Part shown: piece by piece, positions 9,049-15,707 of the stretch
How the letters are laid out: each line of letters opens with the position of its first letter
Position numbering within the stretch: position 1 is the first letter of the stretch
Translations under genes and position numbers: made by a program
The notes under the pieces: model-generated
Database searches by the model: none
Told to the model about the DNA's origin: nothing
Seen by the model: the letters and a program-made list of their open reading frames with translations, nothing else
Source: Shouchella oshimensis
GTDB taxonomy: Bacteria; Bacillota; Bacilli; Bacillales; Bacillaceae_D
Length of the DNA stretch: 64,000 bases
Direction of reading: 5' to 3'
Assembly: GCF_002019765.1 (NCBI RefSeq)
Contig: NZ_KV917380.1
Location: 1,631,858-1,695,857, forward strand

Positions 9049-9876
9049 ATGAAGAAATGGCTTTTGATACCTGCTGTAAGTCTAATGGCACTTTCAGCTT
9101 GTGGTTCAAATGAGGAAGGCTCATCTGAAACTACCGATGCAGATGAACCTGAACAAACAGAAGATAACGAAACAGTTGATGACGTTCAGGAAGATGAAGA
9201 AGAAAACGAGGCTTTAGATGATGAGCCTGAGAGAGAAGAAGTTGAAATTGTTTATGAAATTAATCCAGCTATGTGGACGGTTGAACCGATTGAAGGAACC
9301 GAGGCAGACCCAGAAGTTGTTTTGTTAACAATTGATGATGCACCAGATAAACATGGAGTAGAAATGGCGAAAACGTTGAAAGAGTTAGATGCTCCCGCAA
9401 TTTTCTTTGTAAATGGCCATTTTATTAATACAGATGAAAAAGCGGAGCAATTGGTACAAATTCATGAGATGGGCTTTGAAATTGGCAACCATACTATGTC
9501 CCACCCGAATCTAGGTGAGATTTCAGAAGAGCAGCAAAGAGAAGAAATCGTTGGCTTAAATGATCAGATAGAAGAAATCATTGGAGAACGACCAAGATTT
9601 TTCCGAGCGCCATTTGGGGTAAATACTGATTTTACAAAAGAGATCGTTGAAGAAGAAGGCATGACCTTAATGAACTGGACGTATGGATATGATTGGGACA
9701 GTAACTATATGACGGCAGAATCGATTGCAGATATTATGGTAAATGCGCCAGAGCTAGGCAATGGGGGTAATTTATTAATGCATGACCGTGAGTGGACAAA
9801 TGAAGGTCTTGAAGAGATAGTGAATGGCTTACGTGATAAAGGGTATGGACTTCTTAATCCAGCGCAATTGAAATAA
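9049..9876 (+). CDS. polysaccharide deacetylase lipoprotein (NodB/CE4 domain)
   Basis: Predicted metal-dependent deacetylase acting outside the membrane, probably on peptidoglycan or another N-acetylated glycan. Residues 1-17 are a lipoprotein signal with lipobox LSAC and Cys18. Residues 20-70 form an Asp/Glu-rich linker. The CE4 motifs are in order: TIDDAPD (94-100, with catalytic and metal Asp), HTMSH (148-152, metal His pair) and RAPFG (186-190). An alternative TTG at 9028 would add seven residues, but GAGAGGGG sits eight bases before the ATG at 9049. 275 aa. The gene is flanked by a divergent transporter gene and its own terminator. Confidence 0.87.
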   Translation: MKKWLLIPAVSLMALSACGSNEEGSSETTDADEPEQTEDNETVDDVQEDEEENEALDDEPEREEVEIVYEINPAMWTVEPIEGTEADPEVVLLTIDDAPDKHGVEMAKTLKELDAPAIFFVNGHFINTDEKAEQLVQIHEMGFEIGNHTMSHPNLGEISEEQQREEIVGLNDQIEEIIGERPRFFRAPFGVNTDFTKEIVEEEGMTLMNWTYGYDWDSNYMTAESIADIMVNAPELGNGGNLLMHDREWTNEGLEEIVNGLRDKGYGLLNPAQLK

Positions 9877-9880
9877 ACAT

Positions 9881-9920
9881 AAAGACGATCACTACTTTTA
9901 AGTAGTGATCGTCTTTTGTT
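9881..9920 (+). terminator. terminator after the deacetylase gene
   Basis: A perfect 15-bp stem (9881-9895 with 9902-9916), extended by one A-T pair, leaves a TTTA loop and ends in T. Confidence 0.85.
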
Positions 9921-10052
9921 AAACGTCTAACGACAAGCTTACCAAATGAAAAAGTATGCCCTGTTCCACATAATGCTTAAACATTAACTGTATGCCATTA
10001 AAACTATAAATATGTTAACATTTTAAAATAATTATGTCACACTAATTACCCC

Positions 10053-10081
10053 TTGACGACTATAATAATACATACTATTAT
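10053..10081 (+). promoter_or_regulatory. sigma-A promoter of SR1
   Basis: TTGACG (10053-10058), 17-bp spacer, TATTAT (10076-10081). This is the best-spaced promoter in the region and would start transcription near 10088. Confidence 0.82.
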
Positions 10082-10093
10082 AGAAGTACAAAG

Positions 10094-10109
10094 ACGTAAG
10101 CGATTACAA
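10094..10109 (+). promoter_or_regulatory. cre-like site (CcpA) at the SR1 transcription start
   Basis: The 16-mer at 10094-10109 matches the catabolite response element consensus WTGNAANCGNWWNCAW at all but one position (C instead of T at position 2). It lies just downstream of the predicted start, a place where CcpA acts as a roadblock or repressor. SR1 of B. subtilis is repressed by sugar through CcpN and CcpA. Confidence 0.6.
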
Positions 10110-10128
10110 TTTATGAGGAGGATGTATT

Positions 10129-10266
10129 GTGGGAACATTTATTTGTCAAGTTTGCAGTCAGGCACTAGGCCACTTTGAGGGAGAGAAAGTGAGCCGTCTT
10201 TATTCTGTATCGAACTGTACGCATTGTGAATCAAAATCCGCAAAACCTTCTTCGTCTCAAAATTAA
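10129..10266 (+). CDS. sr1P: SR1P, small GapA-binding peptide encoded by SR1
   Basis: A 45-codon frame starting at GTG with GAGGAGG five to eleven bases upstream. It reads VGTFICQVCSQALGHFEGEK, then continues to a CTHC motif. It matches the SR1P pattern: MGT start, first CxxC, an acidic FE-GEKV-LY core, and a second Cys pair. The two Cys pairs could hold zinc. In B. subtilis SR1P binds glyceraldehyde-3-phosphate dehydrogenase GapA and promotes its interaction with RNase J1. The tail after the second Cys pair (about 11 residues, Ser/Lys/Pro-rich) is longer than in the 39-residue B. subtilis peptide. Confidence 0.8.
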   Translation: MGTFICQVCSQALGHFEGEKVSRLYSVSNCTHCESKSAKPSSSQN

Positions 10267-10278
10267 ACCAACAAAAAA

Positions 10279-10308
10279 CAACGTAGCTCAAAGCTACGTT
10301 GTTTTTTT
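10279..10308. terminator. bidirectional terminator shared by SR1 and speA
   Basis: A perfect 10-bp stem (10279-10288 with 10292-10301) with loop CAA is followed by seven T on the plus strand and preceded by an A-rich tract that gives T on the minus strand. Confidence 0.87.
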
Positions 10309-11785
10309 ATTGGATAGCAGACTGCTCCTTAATGACCTTTAGAAAAGCAAGGGTTTGATCTTCTGGACCTTGTACAGGCAATCCTGCTTTCATATTTTCT
10401 TTTACGTACTCTAAGTTTTCTTGCGTAATTAATTCTCCTGGACTCAGTATAGGAATTCCAGGTGGGTAAACCATAATAAATTCGGCAATAATGCGTCCAG
10501 CTGATTGATCAAATGAAACAAATTCCGTTTGTGAATAGAAGGCATCTCGTGGTGAAATGGCGAGCGTTGGAATATCTGGAACTTTTACAGACAACGAAAT
10601 GGATTGTTTGTCTGTTTGTCGAAATGACGCAGCAAGTTCGGTCATAGCTGTTAGTAATAAATCAATTTTCGCTTGATCATCGCCTAGGGTAATAATGCAG
10701 AGAATATTATATAAATCGGATAGTTCTACCTCAATACCGTAACGGTCTCTTAGCCATACTTCTGCTTCGTAACCACTAATTGAAAGTTCATTTAACGAAA
10801 TGAACAGCTTAGTAGGGTCATGGGCGAATGTAGCGGAAGAGGTTAAACACTCTTCCCCAATGCAATGAAGTCCATTTATTTCATTTAATTGTTTACGAGC
10901 AGAATGAGCTAAAGCTATGACCCGCTTTAGTTCTTTTTCCCCTTCTGTTGCTAAATGCTTTCGAGCAGCATCGAGTGAGGCAAGCAAAATATACGACGTC
11001 GATGTGGTCGTTAACATGCTCATAATGGCAGTGGTATGATCGACAGAGACAAGTCCAGATTTAACATTTAAAACCGAACTTTGTGTCAAGGATCCCCCAA
11101 GTTTATGAACGCTCGTTGCTGCCATATCAGCGCCTGCTTCCATAGCACTAATGGGTAGTTCTTTAGAGAAATGAGTGTGAACCCCATGTGCTTCATCGAC
11201 AAGAACAGGGATCGCTGCGGCATGGGCAATAGTCACAATCTCTTTTAAATCACATGCAAACCCATAGTAGGTTGGATTTATAACAAGAACGGCTTTAGCG
11301 TCCGGGTGAGCATCAATTGCCCGTTGAATGGATGTAGTCGTCACGCCATGAGCTATTCCATGAGCTCGATCAATTACTGGGTGAACGAATATTGGAAGCG
11401 CTCCAGAGAAAATAATGGCAGACATGATGGATTTATGAACGTTACGGGGAACAATAATTTTGTCACCTGGTTTACAAACGCTCATGATCATTGTCATAAT
11501 TGCACCACTTGTGCCTTGGACAGAAAAAAAGGTATAATCTGCACCGAAAGCATGTGCAGCGAGCTGCTGAGCTTCATGGATAAAGCCATGTGGATGATGG
11601 AGATCATCTAGAGGTGCAATATTAATTAAATCAATTGACAATGCATTTTCCCCTATAAATTCTCGATAAGAAGGATCCATTCCGTGACCCTTTTTATGAC
11701 CTGGAATGTGAAATGGCGTTGGATTTTTGCTTGCATATTGTTTAAGCCCTGTGAATAATGGCGTTTTTTGTTGGTTCAGTTCCAT
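10307..11785 (-). CDS. speA: arginine decarboxylase, PLP-dependent (SpeA)
   Basis: Cytoplasmic enzyme converting arginine to agmatine, the first step of polyamine synthesis in Bacillus. It belongs to the Orn/Lys/Arg decarboxylase (aspartate aminotransferase fold) family. The PLP lysine is K228 in SVHKLGGS (225-232), and DEAHG lies at 197-201. The N-terminal HIPGHKKG and the segment ENALSIDLINIAPLDDLH are nearly identical to B. subtilis SpeA as remembered; length is 492 aa against about 490. It is transcribed towards SR1. A lysine decarboxylase role (old name cad) is less likely because the neighbourhood matches speA. Confidence 0.93.
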   Translation of the reverse strand: MELNQQKTPLFTGLKQYASKNPTPFHIPGHKKGHGMDPSYREFIGENALSIDLINIAPLDDLHHPHGFIHEAQQLAAHAFGADYTFFSVQGTSGAIMTMIMSVCKPGDKIIVPRNVHKSIMSAIIFSGALPIFVHPVIDRAHGIAHGVTTTSIQRAIDAHPDAKAVLVINPTYYGFACDLKEIVTIAHAAAIPVLVDEAHGVHTHFSKELPISAMEAGADMAATSVHKLGGSLTQSSVLNVKSGLVSVDHTTAIMSMLTTTSTSYILLASLDAARKHLATEGEKELKRVIALAHSARKQLNEINGLHCIGEECLTSSATFAHDPTKLFISLNELSISGYEAEVWLRDRYGIEVELSDLYNILCIITLGDDQAKIDLLLTAMTELAASFRQTDKQSISLSVKVPDIPTLAISPRDAFYSQTEFVSFDQSAGRIIAEFIMVYPPGIPILSPGELITQENLEYVKENMKAGLPVQGPEDQTLAFLKVIKEQSAIQ

Positions 11786-11843
11786 GAAACGAACACCTCA
11801 TTTCTTATGCACGTATGCGTTTTTGATTTACGCAAACAAGAAG

Positions 11844-11849
11844 AGTATA
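11844..11849 (-). promoter_or_regulatory. -10 element of the speA promoter
   Basis: On the minus strand TATACT preceded by TGC forms an extended -10 about 60 bases before the speA start. No good -35 was found. Confidence 0.45.
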
Positions 11850-11897
11850 GCAAATGAATGCAGATTTGCCTATTAAAAATTGAAAGGGTGAGAAAGA

Positions 11898-12155
11898 ATG
11901 AATATTCCAATTCGTTATGAGTGGAGTCAAGAAGAGATTGTTGTAGTAGCGGAGTTTTTTGACCTTATTGCACAAACGCAAGAAAAGGGTGTTGACGCTA
12001 GTGTGCTTAAAAGTGCTTATCGTGCTTTCAAGCATGTTGTCCCATCAAAAGCAGAAGAGAAACAATTATTTAAAGATGTAGACGAGCAATTAAACTTGTC
12101 CTGCTACAAAGTAGTTAAGCAGGCAAATGAGCAAGAGGGCAAGATTCAAGCTTAA
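11898..12155 (+). CDS. yktA: UPF0223 family protein YktA
   Basis: An 85-aa cytoplasmic protein of unknown function. It matches the UPF0223 family in size and in the pattern IPIRYEWSQEEI...FDLIAQTQEKGV. It sits divergently from speA, as yktA does in B. subtilis. A GGGTGAG ribosome site precedes the ATG. The gene is followed, 65 bases after the stop, by the first copy of the 281-bp repeat. Confidence 0.85.
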   Translation: MNIPIRYEWSQEEIVVVAEFFDLIAQTQEKGVDASVLKSAYRAFKHVVPSKAEEKQLFKDVDEQLNLSCYKVVKQANEQEGKIQA

Positions 12156-12220
12156 ATGATTCCGCTAATTAGTGGACAACAACTTTGTAGAAAACAATAT
12201 AGTGTGAATTAGCTTTGGAG

Positions 12221-12501
12221 AAAGAGGCTGGGACAAAAGTAGATAGACAGACAAAAATGACGAACATTCCTGAAAATAGGAACGTTCGTCGTTTGTTTTA
12301 TATGAAAATGAGCGGAAGGAGAACCCGAAGATTCCTGGGGGATCAGCACGTGTCTGAAGACTCTGGAGTGGCGGTTTTCCACGGAGGAGGCTGAGGCCGT
12401 GTCCCCGGAAAGCGAAGGATTCTCCTGTAGCGGTGCTACTCAGCATATTTTAGACTATTCGTCTTTTCAAATACTACTTTTCGTTATGTCCCAGCCTCTT
12501 T
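12221..12501. repeat. 281-bp palindromic repeat element, copy 1
   Basis: The ends are a perfect 15-bp inverted repeat (AAAGAGGCTGGGACA and its complement). Internal inverted repeats include AAAAGTAG/CTACTTTT, a 13-bp stem around 12258-12289 and a 10-bp stem joining the AGGAGAA segment to GGATTCTCCT. Copy 2 at 57990-58270 has the same length and differs at about 12 positions by eye. It fills the space between the convergent genes yktA and yktB. No transposase frame is present. A 93-codon minus-strand frame across it is considered spurious. It could be a miniature inverted-repeat element or a structured RNA. Confidence 0.9.
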
Positions 12502-12531
12502 AATGTGCTATCCTTTAAATGAACAAATACC

Positions 12532-13158
12532 TTATTGAAGAGCAGTGTACGATAGCTTGTACAGAGGAACGAGTGTTTGAACAGTGTGTTTTAATTCAGT
12601 CATAAGAGCTTCACCATCTTGAACAAGGGGGTCAGAAGCAGAGAAATGACGTCCCACGAGCCACTCTGCTTTTTTTACGTCTCGAAAGCGTTCAAGTGAA
12701 GCGGTAAGATCAAGGGTTTGAAATGGTTCAGCTTGTTTCTTTGTATGGTCAAGAGACACCATATATGAATCGGGAACAGTCTCTTTCATGTCGTGTTCGT
12801 TTTCAAGAAAGAGCTTTGCAATGTCCTGTTTACCTGGTAGTTCATAAATATAAGCCAGCCATACAAAGAGATGGTCGTCAAATAAACCAACTTGAAAATG
12901 AGGGTGTTTTTTGTAGCCACGTTTGTTTGCTGCAATAGCTAACCAAGTATCTTTTGGTGGATTTGTTGTCCGTCTTGCATGTTGAGCGATGTGCAGATGC
13001 ATATCTTGATTAAGCAACGATTCTACATACAACCGAAGTTCTTCGCCGATAAGCTGAAATTTTGGCTGAATTGAAGAGCGAATAGCCTCCATACGTGGTT
13101 CTAGCCCTTCTATCGTAAATGTATTAAAATCTTCAGTAGAAAAACCAACTTTTGTCAT
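12532..13158 (-). CDS. yktB: UPF0637 family protein YktB
   Basis: A 208-aa soluble protein of unknown function. The open frame extends 20 codons further upstream, but the ATG at 13158 follows AAGGAG with nine-base spacing and begins MTKVGFSTEDFNTF, the family N-terminus. Family traits visible are the GLEPRMEAIR motif and a HIAQHARRTTNPPKDTW segment. Its place after yktA and before yktC-like genes matches B. subtilis. No catalytic motif is recognised. Confidence 0.83.
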   Translation of the reverse strand: MTKVGFSTEDFNTFTIEGLEPRMEAIRSSIQPKFQLIGEELRLYVESLLNQDMHLHIAQHARRTTNPPKDTWLAIAANKRGYKKHPHFQVGLFDDHLFVWLAYIYELPGKQDIAKLFLENEHDMKETVPDSYMVSLDHTKKQAEPFQTLDLTASLERFRDVKKAEWLVGRHFSASDPLVQDGEALMTELKHTVQTLVPLYKLSYTALQ

Positions 13159-13241
13159 GAGAAAAAGCTCCTTTTTTTTCTTTACCGTAAGCTTAGCGAA
13201 TTTTTTATGAAAGATCAATTGCCAGAGATTTAAGAAATGAC

Positions 13242-13270
13242 TAGTCGATACCCCTGTTTTATGTTATAAT
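13242..13270 (+). promoter_or_regulatory. sigma-A promoter with extended -10 for the ykzI-like gene
   Basis: TATAAT at 13265-13270 with TGT before it makes an extended -10. The -35 (TAGTCG, 13242-13247) is poor. The gene starts 49 bases downstream. Confidence 0.6.
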
Positions 13271-13318
13271 ATCTGAAAATTAAAAACATGTACCTTGAGT
13301 ACAAAAGGAGAGTCGCAG

Positions 13319-13507
13319 ATGAAACAAGTTCTTCCGTCCTTTCATTCATTTGAACCTGAAAATCGTTTGTCCGTCTTGCGCCTTGAAATTGATTATCAAT
13401 TAATGACCTTATATGATGCACTAGTGGCGGAAGATAGTGACAGGATTACTCATAGTAAAGCATTGTTAAATGAATTTAGACAAGAATGGCTAAGTCTTCA
13501 AGAATAG
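13319..13507 (+). CDS. ykzI: small protein, YkzI-like
   Basis: A 62-aa soluble protein, predicted helical, of unknown function. AAAGGAG sits eight bases before the ATG; an upstream TTG at 13295 lacks such a site. The name is suggested by place (between yktB and yktC) and size (B. subtilis YkzI is about 64 aa), not by a recognised motif. It has its own promoter and terminator, so it is a monocistronic unit. Confidence 0.62.
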   Translation: MKQVLPSFHSFEPENRLSVLRLEIDYQLMTLYDALVAEDSDRITHSKALLNEFRQEWLSLQE

Positions 13508-13508
13508 T

Positions 13509-13544
13509 AAAGAAAAAGTACATTTTTGTACTTTTTCTTTTTTT
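13509..13544 (+). terminator. terminator after the ykzI-like gene
   Basis: A 14-bp stem (13509-13522 with 13527-13540) with a TTTT loop is followed by four more T. Confidence 0.85.
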
Positions 13545-13558
13545 GAAGGTACAGAACT

Positions 13559-13586
13559 TTGTATTCAAATTTGTTTGTGCGATAAT
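13559..13586 (+). promoter_or_regulatory. sigma-A promoter of the suhB operon
   Basis: TTGTAT (13559-13564), 16-bp spacer, GATAAT (13581-13586) with a TGC extension. Confidence 0.6.
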
Positions 13587-13616
13587 AAAGAGGAATGAAG
13601 CATGTAGGAGGTCAAG

Positions 13617-14414
13617 ATGCAACCAACGTGGAAAGAAATTGAACAGTACGCAAAAGAGTGGGTTATAGAAGCTGGAGAGTCCATTAAAGAAGCATTAGAA
13701 GGATCCTTTCAAATTAAGACAAAATCAAATCCTGATGATCTTGTAACCGATGTTGATAAATCGACAGAAGCATTTCTGTATAACCGAATTACAAGTACGT
13801 TTCCTGACCATCGTTTTCTCGGAGAAGAAGGGGTAAGCGAGGGTATTGAGGACTTAGAAGGAATCGTTTGGATTGTCGACCCTATTGACGGGACGATGAA
13901 TTTTGTTCATCAGAAGCAGAATTTTGCCATTTCGATCGGTATATACGAAAACGGTGTAGGTAAGATTGGAATCGTTTACGATGTGATGAAAGGGGAGTTA
14001 TTTCACGCAAATGATGAAGAGGGTTTGTTTGTAAATGAGAAGAAAGTGACGAAACAAACAGAGAGGCCGCTTCATGAAGCTATACTTGGTGTAAATTCAA
14101 ATTGGCTACTTGAAGATCGAGCCTATCAACCGGAATTAGTGCAGCTAGCACAAAAATGTCGTGGCACAAGATCCTACGGTTCGGCTGCTCTTGAAATGGC
14201 GTATGTTGCAGTTGATCGCATGGACGCTTATATAAGCTTTAATCTATCACCTTGGGATTATGCAGGTGGGGCGGTACTGTTAGAACAAGCTGGCTGTAAA
14301 GCGACTCGATTTACGAATGAAGATCTTTCATTTCTTGAGAAAGGTACGGTAATCGCTGCAAAGAAACAATTGCATGAAATCGTCGTTCAGCAGTTGCAGG
14401 AGGGATCGCAATGA
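13617..14414 (+). CDS. suhB: inositol monophosphatase family protein (YktC/SuhB)
   Basis: Mg2+-dependent sugar or inositol phosphate phosphatase of the cytoplasm. The metal and phosphate ligands are visible: GEE at 69-71, the signature WIVDPIDGTMNF near 85-96, and WDYAGG in the C-terminal half. 265 aa is typical. AGGAGG lies six bases before the ATG. B. subtilis YktC in the same place has inositol-1-phosphatase activity. The stop overlaps the next start by four bases, coupling it to a dehydrogenase gene that is not in this position in B. subtilis. Confidence 0.9.
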   Translation: MQPTWKEIEQYAKEWVIEAGESIKEALEGSFQIKTKSNPDDLVTDVDKSTEAFLYNRITSTFPDHRFLGEEGVSEGIEDLEGIVWIVDPIDGTMNFVHQKQNFAISIGIYENGVGKIGIVYDVMKGELFHANDEEGLFVNEKKVTKQTERPLHEAILGVNSNWLLEDRAYQPELVQLAQKCRGTRSYGSAALEMAYVAVDRMDAYISFNLSPWDYAGGAVLLEQAGCKATRFTNEDLSFLEKGTVIAAKKQLHEIVVQQLQEGSQ

Positions 14415-15310
14415 AGGTAGGGTTTATTGGACTTGGTACGATGGGGCTACCGATGGCTAGACACCTTGTTGAAGCAGGTTATGAAACGTATGTGGTTAGT
14501 CGAAGTAGAGGACCGATTGAAACAGCTCTTGCTTTTGGAGCGTTCGAAAAAGAAACGCCTAAAGCATTAATAGAAACCGTTGACGTTGTAATGACTTGTT
14601 TACCAACACCTGATTCAATAAAAGACGTTTACGATGGGGAAATGGGTCTGCTTGCTGGTGCTTCAAGAGGCAAAGTCATTATTGACCATTCAACTGTCAA
14701 TCCTGCTACAAACGAGTGGTGCTATCAAGAAAGCGCTAAGAAGGGAACGGCCTTCGTCGATGCACCAATTAGTGGAGGACCAATGGGAGCCGAAGCTGGT
14801 ACATTAACCATTATGTGTGGGTGCGATGAAGAAGTGTTTCCACCGGTACAACAAGTTTTAACAGCGTTTGGTGAGTATATCATTCGGGTAGGTCAAGTCG
14901 GAAGTGGAACAACTGTAAAGCTATTAAACAATATGTTAATAGGTGTGCACCAGTCGGCATTAGCAGAATGTTATGTAATGGCTGAAAAAGCAGGAGTAGA
15001 CCCTGCTATTGCGTATGACGTTATTAAGCGAAGTGCTGGGTTTTCAAAAAGTATGGATTGGGCCGTTGATGCCATTTTGGATCGGAACTTCGATGCCAGA
15101 TTCTCCATTAATTTGTTAGATAAAGATATTAAACTAGCTTTAGGACTAGCTGAAGAGCTTAATATGCCCCTTGATGTTGTGAAAGTAGGAGCGGAAAAAG
15201 TTGCTCATGCAAAAGAAAAATACGGCCATCAGGATGTGAGTGCTATTATTCGTCCTTTGGAAGAAGCGACCAACAGTATTGTAAAAAGACGAACAAAGGA
15301 GAACCATTAA
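14411..15310 (+). CDS. NAD(P)-dependent beta-hydroxyacid dehydrogenase (3-hydroxyisobutyrate dehydrogenase family)
   Basis: Oxidoreductase with an N-terminal Rossmann domain (GLGTMG, residues 7-12) and a C-terminal helical domain. The family motif DAPISGGPMGAEAGT lies at 117-131, and the catalytic lysine is K170 in TVKLLNNM. Members act on 3-hydroxyisobutyrate, tartronate semialdehyde, glyoxylate or similar acids; the substrate cannot be chosen from sequence. It resembles B. subtilis YkwC. It is 299 aa and translationally coupled to the phosphatase gene. Confidence 0.87.
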   Translation: MKVGFIGLGTMGLPMARHLVEAGYETYVVSRSRGPIETALAFGAFEKETPKALIETVDVVMTCLPTPDSIKDVYDGEMGLLAGASRGKVIIDHSTVNPATNEWCYQESAKKGTAFVDAPISGGPMGAEAGTLTIMCGCDEEVFPPVQQVLTAFGEYIIRVGQVGSGTTVKLLNNMLIGVHQSALAECYVMAEKAGVDPAIAYDVIKRSAGFSKSMDWAVDAILDRNFDARFSINLLDKDIKLALGLAEELNMPLDVVKVGAEKVAHAKEKYGHQDVSAIIRPLEEATNSIVKRRTKENH

Positions 15311-15326
15311 TGGCTCTCCTTTTTTA
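15295..15326 (+). terminator. terminator after the dehydrogenase gene
   Basis: An 8-bp stem (AAAGGAGA with TCTCCTTT) extended by five further pairs across one mismatch, followed by six T. It overlaps the gene end. Confidence 0.75.
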
Positions 15327-15330
15327 CATT

Positions 15331-15513
15331 TTAATTTTGGCTATTCACGTTTTTTTTTCTTAATCCAAATCCAAGTCCCATGGAGACAACGATTCCAACG
15401 ATTGAGACAACAGCAATTAGAAGACTACGTTCCGCAACAGCGACGCCAATCCCCATAATACACAATACCGTTATAATGGATAGTGTTAGGAATATCACAT
15501 TTTCTTTATTCAA
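15331..15513 (-). CDS. ylaF: small membrane protein YlaF
   Basis: A 60-aa protein with two membrane helices, separated by the short motif GVAVAERS. B. subtilis YlaF has the same size, the same LCIMGIG motif before AERS, and the same location before typA. The longest frame starts at 15648, but the TTG at 15513 has GAGGGGGT nine bases upstream and gives the right length. Function unknown. Confidence 0.75.
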   Translation of the reverse strand: MNKENVIFLTLSIITVLCIMGIGVAVAERSLLIAVVSIVGIVVSMGLGFGLRKKNVNSQN

Positions 15514-15656
15514 AATCGTCTTACCCCCTCTATTCACTATTAAATAGTGTACCGCTTTCTCACTACGAGGGAAAGGGTTACGTGTGACAAAATGGGAAAC
15601 ATTTTTTCGTGAGAAGCTGTTTTTGAAATAAAATAGGAACTGAAACAACTTTATGC

Positions 15657-15662
15657 TATACT
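15657..15662 (+). promoter_or_regulatory. extended -10 of the typA promoter
   Basis: TATGCTATACT (TATACT at 15657-15662 with TGC before it) lies about 46 bases before typA. No convincing -35 was seen. Confidence 0.5.
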
Positions 15663-15707
15663 TAGACAGTTGAACATCTCTATGGAGGAAATAAAGGAGA
15701 GAATAGA

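Larger units (their letters stand above)
10088..10308 (+). ncRNA. sr1: SR1 dual-function small RNA
   Basis: From the predicted start near 10088 to the terminator at 10308 the transcript would be about 220 nt, close to the roughly 205 nt of B. subtilis SR1. It lies in the same place, between the pdh operon and speA, and carries the SR1P reading frame. In B. subtilis SR1 base-pairs with ahrC mRNA (arginine catabolism activator) and its peptide binds GapA. Base pairing to ahrC here cannot be tested because ahrC is outside the window. Confidence 0.72.

Noticed and set aside
8828..9124. 98-codon minus-strand frame between the BCCT and deacetylase genes
   Set aside because: Overlaps the deacetylase start and its ribosome binding site, with no recognisable protein features.
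12165..12446. 93-codon minus-strand frame across repeat copy 1
   Set aside because: It lies almost wholly in the palindromic repeat, has no ribosome binding site, and the conserved-looking translation is explained by conservation of the repeat itself.
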